Shown: one piece after another, positions 49,516 through 59,144 of the stretch
How the letters are laid out: each line of letters starts with the position of its first letter
Position numbering within the stretch: the first letter of the stretch is position 1
Assembly: GCA_047619685.1 (NCBI GenBank)
Contig: JBLHLC010000008.1
Span: 1-64,000, forward strand
Direction of reading: 5' to 3'
DNA: 64,000 nucleotides
From: JABDJZ01 sp047619685
GTDB lineage: Bacteria > Bacteroidota > Rhodothermia > Rhodothermales > UBA10348
Notes under the pieces: generated by a model
Seen by the model: the letters and a program-made list of their open reading frames with translations, nothing else
The model's database searches: none
Told to the model about the DNA's origin: nothing
Translations under genes and position numbers: made by a program

Positions 49516-50466
49516 ATGGAAGAAGAGAGGGTCATCACGTTACGCAGACCAGAAACCGCGATCAACAAGGATTCCGCTCAAGTCGACGCGCACCCCATTG
49601 CCCTCCAGCCGGAGTTGCACTGGAGAGAGGACATGATGCGTCACCAGGAACGCCTTCTGCCCGTTGTCGGTCCTCACCTGGACCGAAAGAGTGCCGGCCA
49701 GAAGCACCCCGTTGTCGATTTTCTTTTTGAGTACTACCGGTTTCGCCCTTCCCTTCTCATGAAGTGGAGTCCGGGTCTGGGAGTCAAACTCGAAAACGGC
49801 GCCGAAGAGTTTGGGGGTCGGAAGCACTTCAGTCAATCGGGACCCGATTGTGCGGTTCATGTCGACGGCCTTACGCCGGCCCGCCAGGCGTCCACCCGGT
49901 GGGTGCTTGAGCTGCTTCAGGAGACCCAGGCCAGGCCGCCCCTTTTGGGATGCCACGGACTCCATGAGTGGGCCATGGTGTACCGCAGCCCGGAGGTCAG
50001 ACATGAGGCAACACGTCTGCGGGTATCCCCGGATACGCTCCAGGGGGTCGTAGAGGCGGGCCCTCTGATGTGCACCCACCACGACGCCTTCCGGTTCTTC
50101 ACATCGGATGCTCGACCGCTGAATCGCCACCAGCCCGCGCCTGGGACCGTCCACGAGTTGGAGCAACCTGGATGCCTTCACGCCAACATGGACGTCTATC
50201 GATGGGCGATGAAACGTTACCCCTGGGTACCCAGCGCGCTGATCGCCGATTCGTTTCTTCTTGCCCTGGAGATTCGGGAGTTGGATATGCGCGCCAGCCC
50301 TTACGACCTCTCGGAGCTTGGCTACGCGCCCATCCCGATAGAGGAGGAATCCGGCAGAGCCGAATATCGGCGGCTGCAATTGGACTTTTTTCGAAGAACC
50401 CTGCCTCTCCGGGACCGACTGATTGACGCCTACGCCAAAATCATTGCGGCCTGCCAGACCAGTTAA
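49516..50466 (+). CDS. Conserved protein of a family annotated in actinobacteria as 3-methyladenine DNA glycosylase
   Basis: A 316-residue soluble protein. It closely resembles a family known to me from Streptomyces and mycobacteria: the segments HPVVDFLFEYYRFRP, LLGCHGLHEWAMVYRSPEVRHE, RPLNRHQPAPGTVHELEQPGCLHANMD and DLSELGYAPIPI are strikingly alike. That family is often labelled 3-methyladenine DNA glycosylase, but I know of no proof. A His/Cys-rich core (HEWAM, MCTHHDAFRFF, CLHANMD) suggests a metal or catalytic site. Its start at 49516 leaves 21 bases to the divergent small gene. It converges with rodA, stops 44 bases apart. Confidence 0.75.
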   Translation: MEEERVITLRRPETAINKDSAQVDAHPIALQPELHWREDMMRHQERLLPVVGPHLDRKSAGQKHPVVDFLFEYYRFRPSLLMKWSPGLGVKLENGAEEFGGRKHFSQSGPDCAVHVDGLTPARQASTRWVLELLQETQARPPLLGCHGLHEWAMVYRSPEVRHEATRLRVSPDTLQGVVEAGPLMCTHHDAFRFFTSDARPLNRHQPAPGTVHELEQPGCLHANMDVYRWAMKRYPWVPSALIADSFLLALEIRELDMRASPYDLSELGYAPIPIEEESGRAEYRRLQLDFFRRTLPLRDRLIDAYAKIIAACQTS

Positions 50467-50510
50467 CCCGTTCTCCAGGTCTGGGATGGCCATGAGTCCA
50501 CGGACCGGGA

Positions 50511-51776
50511 TTACGTGTAGAACCCGTAGATAGACAGGTCGTCGCGCCGCATATGAAGGGAGACGGCGATTGCCAGGACCGCGGTGTGAGCCAGCATCGC
50601 GGACCCCCCGTAGGAAATGAAGGGCAACGGGATTCCGATGACCGGCAACACAGCCGTGGCCATCCCGACATTGATTCCGATGTGAATCAGGTACATGCCG
50701 GCCGCGCCTGCGGCGACCATGACGCCAAAGGGGTGTTTGGTCTGTCCGCCCATCCGGATGAGTCTCACCAGAAGCACGGCAAAGAGGATGAGAACCAGGG
50801 CTGACCCGATGAACCCGAATTCCTCCCCAATCACCGAGAAGACGAAGTCCGTGGACTGCTCCGGGACATATCTCCCCTGTGTTTGAGTCCCCTGCATGAA
50901 ACCCTTCCCGGTCAGGCCTCCGGAGCCGATTGCAGCTAGCGACTGGACCAGGTGAAACCCCACGCCATACCGAAATTGCTGGGCAAATGGGTCGGTAAAG
51001 GAGACAATCCTGGCCACCTGGTGAGGTTGAAGCACCTTCAGGAGGACTAGCCCAACCCCTGCGACCGTGAGGACCGACACTCCGGCACCCAGGAACCCCA
51101 TTTTCCTGTCTCCCGTCTGCCACCACAACACTCCCCCGAACAGGACACAGAAGGCCAGCGCCGCGGGAACGGAGATCACGCTCAGATACCCGGCAACCGC
51201 TGGAGCCAAAAGGAGCATCAGGATCGAATAGGGCACGCCGGACCAGAAAAGCATGACCGGGACCAGTCCCACAAAGACCAACGCGGTGCCTGCGTCATTC
51301 TGGAGCACAACCAACACGGCCGGCAGCATTACCATGGCCGTCAGGGTAACGGCAAACCGGAGGTCGCTTTGAGTGCCTCTCCTGCTGGCCACCAACTGGG
51401 CAAGTCCAAGAATAGTCCCGACCTTGGCCAGTTCAGATACCTGGAACTGAATGGGACCGATCGAAATCCAGGACTTCGCCCCGTTGATTTCTCGACCGAA
51501 CACCAGCGCCGCGATCAGCAGGAGGATGGTACCCGCATAAATCAGATAGGCTGACTTCTGGTAGAATCGGACCGGGAGCAAGAGGGCCAGAATTAGTCCG
51601 AATACGCAGATTCCCGCCCACGCTGCCTGCCGTGAGTAATTGCTGCGAACTGAGAGCGGCAGGAATTCAGCAGCCGGGCCGTGGGTCGTGGAGTAGATCG
51701 CGACCAGTCCAATCCCCACAAGGCCCATCCAGAGCAGAATGGTGACATAGTCCAGGGTCTGATACCAGCGTCTCAC
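50511..51776 (-). CDS. rodA: Rod-shape SEDS glycosyltransferase RodA
   Basis: A 421-residue SEDS-family membrane protein with about ten helices. Segments FSDPFAQQFRYGVGFHLVQSLAAIGSGGLTGKGFMQG and FVFSVIGEEFGFIGSALVLILF carry the family signature, and the catalytic Asp lies between the two (EQSTDFVFS). It polymerises lipid II during elongation with PBP2, whose gene lies just upstream and overlaps it (GTGA at 51773-51776). The start codon is GTG. The mre genes are absent from the window. Confidence 0.93.
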   Translation of the reverse strand: MRRWYQTLDYVTILLWMGLVGIGLVAIYSTTHGPAAEFLPLSVRSNYSRQAAWAGICVFGLILALLLPVRFYQKSAYLIYAGTILLLIAALVFGREINGAKSWISIGPIQFQVSELAKVGTILGLAQLVASRRGTQSDLRFAVTLTAMVMLPAVLVVLQNDAGTALVFVGLVPVMLFWSGVPYSILMLLLAPAVAGYLSVISVPAALAFCVLFGGVLWWQTGDRKMGFLGAGVSVLTVAGVGLVLLKVLQPHQVARIVSFTDPFAQQFRYGVGFHLVQSLAAIGSGGLTGKGFMQGTQTQGRYVPEQSTDFVFSVIGEEFGFIGSALVLILFAVLLVRLIRMGGQTKHPFGVMVAAGAAGMYLIHIGINVGMATAVLPVIGIPLPFISYGGSAMLAHTAVLAIAVSLHMRRDDLSIYGFYT

Positions 51777-53608
51777 TTTTCGTCGGGGTCAGGAAGCGGA
51801 GGCGACCTCAGGTCCAACATTCTGTTCACCCAGTACGGACGGGTAATCTCACCAGTCAGATACTGCTCGGCCATCAGACTCGCGATGGGTCCTGCGGCAC
51901 TCCCGCCGTAGCCGGCATTTTCCACCACTACGGCTATCGCGATCTGCGGATTTTCGAAGGGGGCAAAGAGGATAAAAACGGAATCGTCTGCGCCACGCGG
52001 ATTCTGCGCCGTGCCTGTTTTACCTGCGCTGGCGATCCCCGGGATCTGAACCCCCACCCCGGTTCCTGAGACCATCACCCGTCTCATGGCCTCCTGCACG
52101 AGCCCGAAGTGAGATGCGTCGATGGGTATCTCCGTCGGCGCGACGACCAAAACACTGTTTTCCGCCGGGGATCCTGGATCTTCGACTTGGCGGACCAGGT
52201 GAGGCGTCACCAACTGCCCCCCGTTTGCAACGGCCGCCGTATACCGGGCCAACTGCATGGGGGTAACGAGAAGCGGCCCCTGTCCCACACCCATGCTCAT
52301 CAGGTGCCCGACTCCCCAGCCGCCTTTTTCGACGGCGTTGTAGTACGCCGAGTCCGGGATAAGCCCTGCGACCTGTTCATTCATGTCTGTGTCTATCCGC
52401 CGATCGAAACCAAACTCCCTGGCGTAGCCGGCATACGTTTCGACATTGAGGCGCCGCATCATCTCAAAGAAGAACGTGTTGCAGGATTGCTCGACGGCCT
52501 CCATGACGGTGATCTGCCCGTGTACGTGGAGACACTTGAAGAACCTGCCCCTACCCAGCGGATGGTAGCCCGGACAGTAGAAGGTCTCGGTTGGTGTTAC
52601 CACTCCCGCCTCCAGAGCAATGAGTGCCATGAGTGGCTTCCAGGTCGAGCCCGGCATTCCAGCGGCTTGCGTGGCTCGGTTGAAGAACGGCATGTCTGGA
52701 TGCTCATTGAGAGTCCGCCACTGTTCCCCGCTGATCTGCCTGGTGAATTGCTCCAGATCGAAATCAGGGGCCGATACCAGAGACAGGATCTCGCCCGTAT
52801 TGGGATCCAAGGCCACCGCCCCGCCCCGTTTCCCCACAAACAGGCGTTCTGCGAGCTCCTGCACATCTGCATCTATCGTCAAGCGCAGGTGGCTGCCGGC
52901 TGTGGCGGCCACGTCCTCCACCCCGCCGCGAAAGTCACTCACGCGTTGCCCGTGAACGTTTACGAGCTTGAAGTCTGCTCCAACCTGTCCGCGGAGGTCA
53001 GCCTCGAACACCCTTTCCAAACCCTGCTGACCAGACAGGTCTCCGGGTCGATACCCTTCATCACCTTTCAGATTGAGATCCCGGTCACTTATCTCCCGGA
53101 CATAACCCAGCGCATGGGAGGCGCGAATGGGCGTAGGATATCGCCGCTTCTGCGTGGCTTGGTAGGACACCCCGGGGAGGTTGTCTATCTGCTCCAGCAT
53201 TCTTGAGAGGCGGTCAAACGGGACGGCGTGCATGACGGGCGACGGCAAATACGCGCTGTACTTCGCGGCCTGCTGAATGCGCTCGGCCAGCTCGTCCTCC
53301 GGCATCTCCAGGAGCGCCGCCAAAACTGGAAGCCGAATCTCGTCGAAGTAGCGGGGCGTCACCAATACCGAATATGCAGGCTGGTTGTCCACCAGAACGA
53401 GGCCGTTTCGGTCCATGATGGTGCCACGGGCAGGAAGAATGCGCATCTCCCGGGTCGAATTTGTCCGCGACTCGCCTGTGTATTCCTTTGCGTCTATGAG
53501 TTGGAGCTGGACCAGCCGGGTCATTAACAGACCCAGAACGGCGAGAATGGCTATCGAGAAAATACGCCCTCGGCCAGATTGGAATTCCTCGGCCCTGTCT
53601 CGATTCAT
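51773..53608 (-). CDS. mrdA: Penicillin-binding protein 2 (elongation transpeptidase)
   Basis: A 611-residue class B PBP. After a single membrane anchor (residues about 14-36), the non-penicillin-binding part runs to about 260. The transpeptidase follows, with the active-site Ser321 in GSTWK (SxxK), SCN at 375-377, and KTGT at 530-533. It cross-links peptidoglycan during elongation and pairs with RodA. No cytoplasmic regulatory domain is visible. The gene begins the run, with a 289-base upstream gap shared with the divergent metalloprotease gene. Confidence 0.94.
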   Translation of the reverse strand: MNRDRAEEFQSGRGRIFSIAILAVLGLLMTRLVQLQLIDAKEYTGESRTNSTREMRILPARGTIMDRNGLVLVDNQPAYSVLVTPRYFDEIRLPVLAALLEMPEDELAERIQQAAKYSAYLPSPVMHAVPFDRLSRMLEQIDNLPGVSYQATQKRRYPTPIRASHALGYVREISDRDLNLKGDEGYRPGDLSGQQGLERVFEADLRGQVGADFKLVNVHGQRVSDFRGGVEDVAATAGSHLRLTIDADVQELAERLFVGKRGGAVALDPNTGEILSLVSAPDFDLEQFTRQISGEQWRTLNEHPDMPFFNRATQAAGMPGSTWKPLMALIALEAGVVTPTETFYCPGYHPLGRGRFFKCLHVHGQITVMEAVEQSCNTFFFEMMRRLNVETYAGYAREFGFDRRIDTDMNEQVAGLIPDSAYYNAVEKGGWGVGHLMSMGVGQGPLLVTPMQLARYTAAVANGGQLVTPHLVRQVEDPGSPAENSVLVVAPTEIPIDASHFGLVQEAMRRVMVSGTGVGVQIPGIASAGKTGTAQNPRGADDSVFILFAPFENPQIAIAVVVENAGYGGSAAGPIASLMAEQYLTGEITRPYWVNRMLDLRSPPLPDPDEK

Positions 53609-53897
53609 CTACATGCCCCGCAATTTGCGCCTACAATTGTGATCACGTGTCCCCTGGACCACAGAGGTGGTTCGGGTAACAGCCAGCCGTTCATAAACGC
53701 AACTCTCCCGCTGGGCCTTTTGGGGGGGCCGGTCGGGCTCGGGTGTACGGTCTTCGGACTGTTTGTTGCTGTAATACCTTTCAGGCATCGTTTCTTGCGG
53801 TCAGGCCTTCCTATAAAAGCCGAGCCTTACATTCGGAGCACCATGGCACTCAACGCGATTTTTGAGGAGTCAACCGGTTCCAAACCAGTACCCCACC
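53609..53897. other. Divergent gap upstream of mrdA and metalloprotease gene
   Basis: A 289-base non-coding gap. It probably holds promoters for both flanking genes, but I see no strong -35/-10 pair. A TATAAA within CTATAAAAGCC near 53812-53821 could be part of a promoter on the plus strand. There is no coding frame or RNA fold I would support. Confidence 0.3.
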
Positions 53898-56800
53898 ATG
53901 CGTTCTTGTCCGCACCACCAGGCTCCAAAGAGGTCTATCCCAGTCTTCGGAAAGCTTGTCGTCCTTACCGTGTTTTTTGCCGGGTTGTTCCTATCGGTCA
54001 GCCCTGCCAGCGCCCAGTATTTTGGCCGAAATAAGGTCCAATACGACAAGTTCGAATTCCAGAAATTCCAAACCGAACACTTCGAGTTCTACTTCTATCC
54101 GGAGGAAGAGGACGCTGTCAAGGATGCCGCGCGCATGGCCGAGCGCTGGTACCAGCGCCACTCGAGGACCTTCCTGCGGGAATTTGTCGAGCGGAAACCG
54201 GTCATTTTCTACGCGAATGACGCCGATTTTCAGCAGACCAATGCGATTGGGGGGACGCTGGGACAGGGAACGGGTGGTGTGACCGAAGCACTGAAGGAGC
54301 GTGTGATCATGCCGCTGACCGGAAGTTATCGGGACACGGATCACGTCCTTGGGCATGAACTGGTCCACTCTTTTCAGTACGATATCGCCCTCAACAGGAC
54401 CGACAGTAGCCGCTTTGCGCTCGGCTTGATGCCGCTCTGGCTCGTCGAGGGAATGGCAGAATATTTCTCGGTTGGACGCGACGATCCGCACACGGCCATG
54501 TGGATCCGGGATGCGGCGCTTCGGGATGATCTGCCCACGATCGAAGACTTGTCCCGCGGTTATAAGTACTTCCCTTACCGATATGGGCAGGCGCTTTTGG
54601 CGTACGTCGGTGGCAAGTATGGCGATGCCGCCGTGGCCAACCTTTTCAAACTGGGCGGGCGCGTCGGCGTGGACTCAGCTGTGGTTTACACCCTCGGAAT
54701 CAAGCCCGACTCGTTGTCCAACGAGTGGATACAGGCGGTTAAGGACGCCTACCTGCCGCTGATGGAAGACCGGACTCCCGCGGACAGTGCCGGCCGCGCC
54801 ATCCTTACTGCGGATTTGGATGCCGGAGACATGAACATCTCACCGGTAATCAGTCCGGACGGCAAGTACGTCGCGTTTCTCTCGGAGCGAGACTTGTTCA
54901 ATATCAATCTTTTCATCGCGGATGCAGAGACTGGACAGGTACTCAAGAAGCTCAAGGCCGCCAACGGTAACGGCCACTTCGACGCGATTCGTTTCATCAA
55001 TTCGGCGGGCTCGTGGTCTCCCGACGGTCAGCAATTTGCCTTCATAACGTTTGTCCAGGGGGATAACGAAGTCTCGATTCTGGATTGGCGTTCGGGATCT
55101 ATTACTCGCCGAATTTCGGTGGCTGGCGTTTCCGCGATTTCCAATCCGGCGTGGTCGCCGGACGGAAGGTCCATCGTCTTCTCCGGAATGGACGGTGGAA
55201 TAAGTGACCTCTACCTCCTGAATCTGGAGAGCAACGAGGTCACTCAGCTAACCGACGATCGGTTCGCCGACCTGCAACCGGCGTGGTCCCCGGACGGCAA
55301 GACCATCGCCTTTGTCACTGACAGGGGAGAAGGGGGGACGGATTTCCAGACGCTTTCATTTGCCAAGGAGCGGCTGGGCATGTACCACCTGGCGACTGGT
55401 GAGATCGACGTAATCAAGGTTTTTGATGGCATCCACAGCAACCCGCAGTTTTCCCCCGACGGCCGGAGTCTCTTTTTCACCTCCGACCATGATGGGTTCA
55501 AAGACGTTTTTCGCCACGGGCTTACTGACCAGTCCATCTCGCGCCTGACACACCTGAAGACCGGCGTCAGCGGCATCACGACGCTCTCGCCGGCCATGAC
55601 TGTGGCCGCCCAGAGCGGACGCATGGTGTTTTCAGTTTTCTCTGACAACAGCTACAACGTCTTCGCTCTGGAAGCGAATGAGACGGTGGGAGAGCCCTAC
55701 CTCTTACCCGAGACGACCACGCGCTTTGCGGCGGGCGTGTTGCCTCCGTACCGCGAGCAGAGTCAGGGTCTCGTCGCCAACTACCTCAGTGATCCTCTCA
55801 CGGGTCTGCCTCCGGATCAGGACTACGAAATCAGCGAGTACAGCAGGAGACTGACGCTGGACTATGTCGCCCCGCCATCCATTGGTGTGAGCGCCGGCGG
55901 ACCATACGGATCTGGACTCTCCGGCGGCGTAGGGCTGTTCTTTTCCGATATGCTGGGCAACCACAACCTCACTGTCGTAGCCCAGGCCAACGGCACGTTC
56001 AAGGATATCGGAGCCCAGGCGTATTACCTCAATCGAGAGAACAGGCTCAACTACGGCGGTCAGGTTGGTCACATCCCGATTCTGCTTGTGCGGAGCGGCG
56101 TGGGCTACGAGCAGGACCCCGAGACTGGATTCACCTCGCAGGTTGTGTCCCAGCTGAAACAGCGGATTTACATCGACCAGGTGCAAGGCATCGCCAGCTA
56201 TCCGCTGACACAGACTCGAAGAGTGGAGCTTTCCGGTGGTTTTACCCGGTACGGTTTCGATTACGAGGTCGAGAACTTCTATTTCACCCAGTTCGGGGTG
56301 CGGCGGGAGCGGACCCAACTCAACGAATTGGAGCCGGATCCAGTCCTCTTCGCGACTGGCGGCCTGGCCCTCGTAAGAGACTTCTCTTCCTTCGGGTTCA
56401 CGTCACCGGTCAAGGGCGGTCGCTCCCGGTTTGAAGTCTCCCCGTTTGTGGGGTCGGCTACGTTCGTCCGGGCCACCATTGACTATCGCCGGTACATTCA
56501 GTTAATGCCCGTCACCCTGGCCTTCCGTGGACTGCACGTGGGTAACTACGGGGCGAAGTCCTCTGCCGCTGGTGGTGCGGAAAACCTGTTTACGGAAGAG
56601 TACCTGGGCTATGCGAACAGTCGCGGATTCCTCCGCGGATACTCCTTCTCCTCCTTCAACGCCGAAGAGTGTACGCTGAGTGCGACAGGTTCTTGCGCTG
56701 AGATTGACCGGCTCCGCGGCAGTCGAATGGCACTGGCAAGCGCGGAATTGAGAATCCCGGTTCTGGGGACCGAGCAGTTTGGCCTGATCAACTTCCCCTA

Positions 56801-57035
56801 TTTGCCGACCGAAATCACGTTCTTTGCGGACGCGGGAGTTGCCTGGACCGACGACCAATTGCCGGAATGGAAGTTCGACCGGAATTCCAACGGCCGGGTC
56901 CCGGTATTCTCGACGGGAGTCTCTACCCGATTCAACATGTTCGGATATACCGTTCTTGAGATCTTTTATGCCAAGCCCTACCAGCGTCCTGGAAAGGGCC
57001 CACACTGGGGATTCCAGATCATCCCGGGCTGGTAA
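53898..57035 (+). CDS. Exported metalloprotease-like protein with PD40 propeller and C-terminal barrel
   Basis: A 1045-residue protein. A signal sequence (VLTVFFAGLFLSVSPASA) is followed by a peptidase-MA-like domain with HELVH at residues 153-157 and WLVEGMAEYF about 40 residues later, giving the third zinc ligand. Residues about 290-600 contain PD40 (TolB) propeller blades such as NPAWSPDGRSIVFSG and QPAWSPDGKTIAFVTD. The last 400 residues have strand-rich, barrel-like sequence ending GPHWGFQIIPGW, like bacterial surface antigens. ATG 53898 is chosen because it starts close to the signal. It overlaps the convergent PhzF gene by 17 bases. Confidence 0.8.
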   Translation: MRSCPHHQAPKRSIPVFGKLVVLTVFFAGLFLSVSPASAQYFGRNKVQYDKFEFQKFQTEHFEFYFYPEEEDAVKDAARMAERWYQRHSRTFLREFVERKPVIFYANDADFQQTNAIGGTLGQGTGGVTEALKERVIMPLTGSYRDTDHVLGHELVHSFQYDIALNRTDSSRFALGLMPLWLVEGMAEYFSVGRDDPHTAMWIRDAALRDDLPTIEDLSRGYKYFPYRYGQALLAYVGGKYGDAAVANLFKLGGRVGVDSAVVYTLGIKPDSLSNEWIQAVKDAYLPLMEDRTPADSAGRAILTADLDAGDMNISPVISPDGKYVAFLSERDLFNINLFIADAETGQVLKKLKAANGNGHFDAIRFINSAGSWSPDGQQFAFITFVQGDNEVSILDWRSGSITRRISVAGVSAISNPAWSPDGRSIVFSGMDGGISDLYLLNLESNEVTQLTDDRFADLQPAWSPDGKTIAFVTDRGEGGTDFQTLSFAKERLGMYHLATGEIDVIKVFDGIHSNPQFSPDGRSLFFTSDHDGFKDVFRHGLTDQSISRLTHLKTGVSGITTLSPAMTVAAQSGRMVFSVFSDNSYNVFALEANETVGEPYLLPETTTRFAAGVLPPYREQSQGLVANYLSDPLTGLPPDQDYEISEYSRRLTLDYVAPPSIGVSAGGPYGSGLSGGVGLFFSDMLGNHNLTVVAQANGTFKDIGAQAYYLNRENRLNYGGQVGHIPILLVRSGVGYEQDPETGFTSQVVSQLKQRIYIDQVQGIASYPLTQTRRVELSGGFTRYGFDYEVENFYFTQFGVRRERTQLNELEPDPVLFATGGLALVRDFSSFGFTSPVKGGRSRFEVSPFVGSATFVRATIDYRRYIQLMPVTLAFRGLHVGNYGAKSSAAGGAENLFTEEYLGYANSRGFLRGYSFSSFNAEECTLSATGSCAEIDRLRGSRMALASAELRIPVLGTEQFGLINFPYLPTEITFFADAGVAWTDDQLPEWKFDRNSNGRVPVFSTGVSTRFNMFGYTVLEIFYAKPYQRPGKGPHWGFQIIPGW

Positions 57036-57840
57036 ACAACGCCGGGTCTACCACAAGGTCTCCGCGCACCACAGTCACTGCATGCCCGGTCAACAGGACG
57101 CGATCGCCGCGATGTGACACGCGTACCGTGCCCCCGCGGGCTGACGCCTGGTAGCCCACCAGATCGGGACGTCCAAGGCGTTTGTGCCAGAACGGTCCCA
57201 GCGCGCAGTGCGCCGACCCCGTCACCGGGTCCTCGGGCACGCCAAAGCGTGGCCCAAAGTATCTGGAGATGAAATCGACTCCTGATTCATCGCCTGCCGC
57301 TGTGACGATGAGTCCTCGAACCGGTAGTCGGCTGATGGCATCAAGATCGGGATCCAGGGACCGTACCCAACCCGACTCCTCGAGTTGGACGAACGCGTCC
57401 ATTCTGTTTTCGCCGTACCAGGCGACAGGGCCCCCAAGCATGGTCTCGAGGTCCGCTGGCCGGGGCCGTTCCGTGGGCTCTTCACTGGGGAAGTCCATCG
57501 TGAGAGAGCCGTCGCTGTACCTGGACACCGCCAATTGCCCACTTTTGGTCTCGAAGTGGAGTGTGCTTCCGGCCACCGCGCCCGTCTCAAACAACGCGTG
57601 GGCCGCCGCCAGCGTGGCGTGCCCGCACAGATCCACCTCTGTCGTAGGGGTGAACCAGCGTAGCCGATACACGTCCGGGCGGGCCTGAACCAGGAACGCG
57701 GTCTCGGACAGATTCATTTCCCGGGCTACGCACGACATAAAATAGTCGTCTGGGTATTCGTCCAGAACAAAAACGGCTGCGGGATTCCCCGTAAAGGGTT
57801 CATTGGCAAACGCGTCAACCTGCAGGAAGGAAAGGGCCAT
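57019..57840 (-). CDS. PhzF-family isomerase-like protein
   Basis: A 273-residue protein of the PhzF family (diaminopimelate-epimerase fold). FLQVDAFANEPFTGNPAAVF marks the N-terminus, REMNLSETAFL holds the conserved catalytic Glu, and DLCGHATLAAAHALFE and EDPVTGSAHCALGPFW are the two typical glycine-rich patterns. Substrates are unknown for most members. I chose ATG 57840, where the family start is at once visible. It lies divergent from pyrD with 113 bases between, and its stop overlaps the protease gene by 17 bases. Confidence 0.9.
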   Translation of the reverse strand: MALSFLQVDAFANEPFTGNPAAVFVLDEYPDDYFMSCVAREMNLSETAFLVQARPDVYRLRWFTPTTEVDLCGHATLAAAHALFETGAVAGSTLHFETKSGQLAVSRYSDGSLTMDFPSEEPTERPRPADLETMLGGPVAWYGENRMDAFVQLEESGWVRSLDPDLDAISRLPVRGLIVTAAGDESGVDFISRYFGPRFGVPEDPVTGSAHCALGPFWHKRLGRPDLVGYQASARGGTVRVSHRGDRVLLTGHAVTVVRGDLVVDPALFTSPG

Positions 57841-57953
57841 GAATCCGATAAATTGTGGTCGAAGACGATAACGCATTCGCAGGCACCCTCCACAAACGCG
57901 TATTTTTTCGGAAGGGCGTCACGCCCTCACAGGATCTGTGGAACACTGCCAAC

Positions 57954-59057
57954 ATGTACGAACGACTTCGCCCCCTTCTGTTCCGGCTTGAGGCTGAACG
58001 TGCCCACAACATTGGGAGTCTGGCCGCTCGTGTCGGGCAAAGACTCGGGGCCGGATTATTGCGCCGACAGTTCGAGTTTGAATCGGATCGGCTTCGGACC
58101 AGCGTCTTCGGATTGGATTTTCGAAACCCCGTTGGCATTGCGGCGGGCTTCGACAAGAACGCCCGACTGATTCCGTTTTGGCATGCCGCTGGGTGCGGTT
58201 TTGCCGAGGTGGGTTCGGTGACGGCGTTGCGCAGTAGAGGAAACAAGAAACCTCGCGCTTTTCGGCTCCCGGATGATCAGGCCCTCATCAATCGCATGGG
58301 CCTGAACAATCAGGGCGCCAGGAGAATTGCGAAACGACTGGAGGGCGCAACTCCCTTTCCGCTCCCAATTGCGGTCAGCCTCGCAAAGACCCACGACCCC
58401 TCGATCTTCGGCAACGCCGCCACGGACGATTTTGAGGCCAGTTTCGCTGCATGTGCCCCTTTTGCATCGGTGATTGTTCTGAATCTGTCCTGCCCGAACA
58501 CGGCAGAAGGACGGACCTTCGAGGATCCAAACGCGCTGGACGACCTGCTGGGGCGCATTGTGCCCCTCCGCGCAAGCCTTCCTAACCGACCTCCGATCCT
58601 TTTGAAACTGTCGCCCCCGATCGCCGACAAGGTCGTTTTGGATAGCGAAGTCGATGAGATCGTTTCTGTAGCCAGGGCGCATGCCGTGGACGGATTCGTT
58701 GCAAGCAACACGGATTCATCCAGAGACCGCCTACAAACCTCTGGCGAAGTGCTGGCTGGGATTGGCCGCGGCGGAGTCTCGGGCGCCCCGGTCAGGGCCC
58801 GGTCCACCGAGCTCGTTCGGTATCTTTATCGCCAGACATCGGGCTCCATGCCGATCATCGGCGTGGGCGGTGTCGGATGCGGACAGGACGCCTACGACAA
58901 GATCAGGGCCGGCGCCTCCTTGGTTCAACTCTACACTTCCATGATATATCGTGGCCCGAGCGTCTTCCGGGAAATCAAGCGCGAACTCGACGCCTTGCTG
59001 GAACAGGACGGCTTTGTGTCCGTGAGCGAGGCCGTCGGCGTGGACGCCGCCGAGTAG
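57954..59057 (+). CDS. pyrD: Dihydroorotate dehydrogenase (quinone), class 2
   Basis: A 367-residue membrane-associated flavoprotein of pyrimidine synthesis. The N-terminal helical part (YERLRPLLFRLEAERAHNIGSLAA) is the class 2 extension that meets the membrane. FRNPVGIAAGFDKNA, VGSVTALRSRGNKKPR, and INRMGLNNQGA follow, and the catalytic base Ser lies in NLSCPNT. The FMN-binding end is IIGVGGVGCGQDAYDKIRAGASLVQLYTSM. The ATG at 57954 begins the extension; upstream readings add 33 residues of unconserved sequence. Confidence 0.94.
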   Translation: MYERLRPLLFRLEAERAHNIGSLAARVGQRLGAGLLRRQFEFESDRLRTSVFGLDFRNPVGIAAGFDKNARLIPFWHAAGCGFAEVGSVTALRSRGNKKPRAFRLPDDQALINRMGLNNQGARRIAKRLEGATPFPLPIAVSLAKTHDPSIFGNAATDDFEASFAACAPFASVIVLNLSCPNTAEGRTFEDPNALDDLLGRIVPLRASLPNRPPILLKLSPPIADKVVLDSEVDEIVSVARAHAVDGFVASNTDSSRDRLQTSGEVLAGIGRGGVSGAPVRARSTELVRYLYRQTSGSMPIIGVGGVGCGQDAYDKIRAGASLVQLYTSMIYRGPSVFREIKRELDALLEQDGFVSVSEAVGVDAAE

Positions 59058-59144
59058 TCCGCGCGCCCTGGCCAGAGACCCGTTGCACGATAAGGGCCGC
59101 GCAGTTACATTTTTCGGCCATCCGTGTCACAGGTTCATTGTCTG

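Noticed and set aside
49540..51126. A minus-strand open frame of 528 codons
   Set aside because: It overlaps the plus-strand 316-residue gene and the rodA gene; both of those have recognisable family motifs and it has none.
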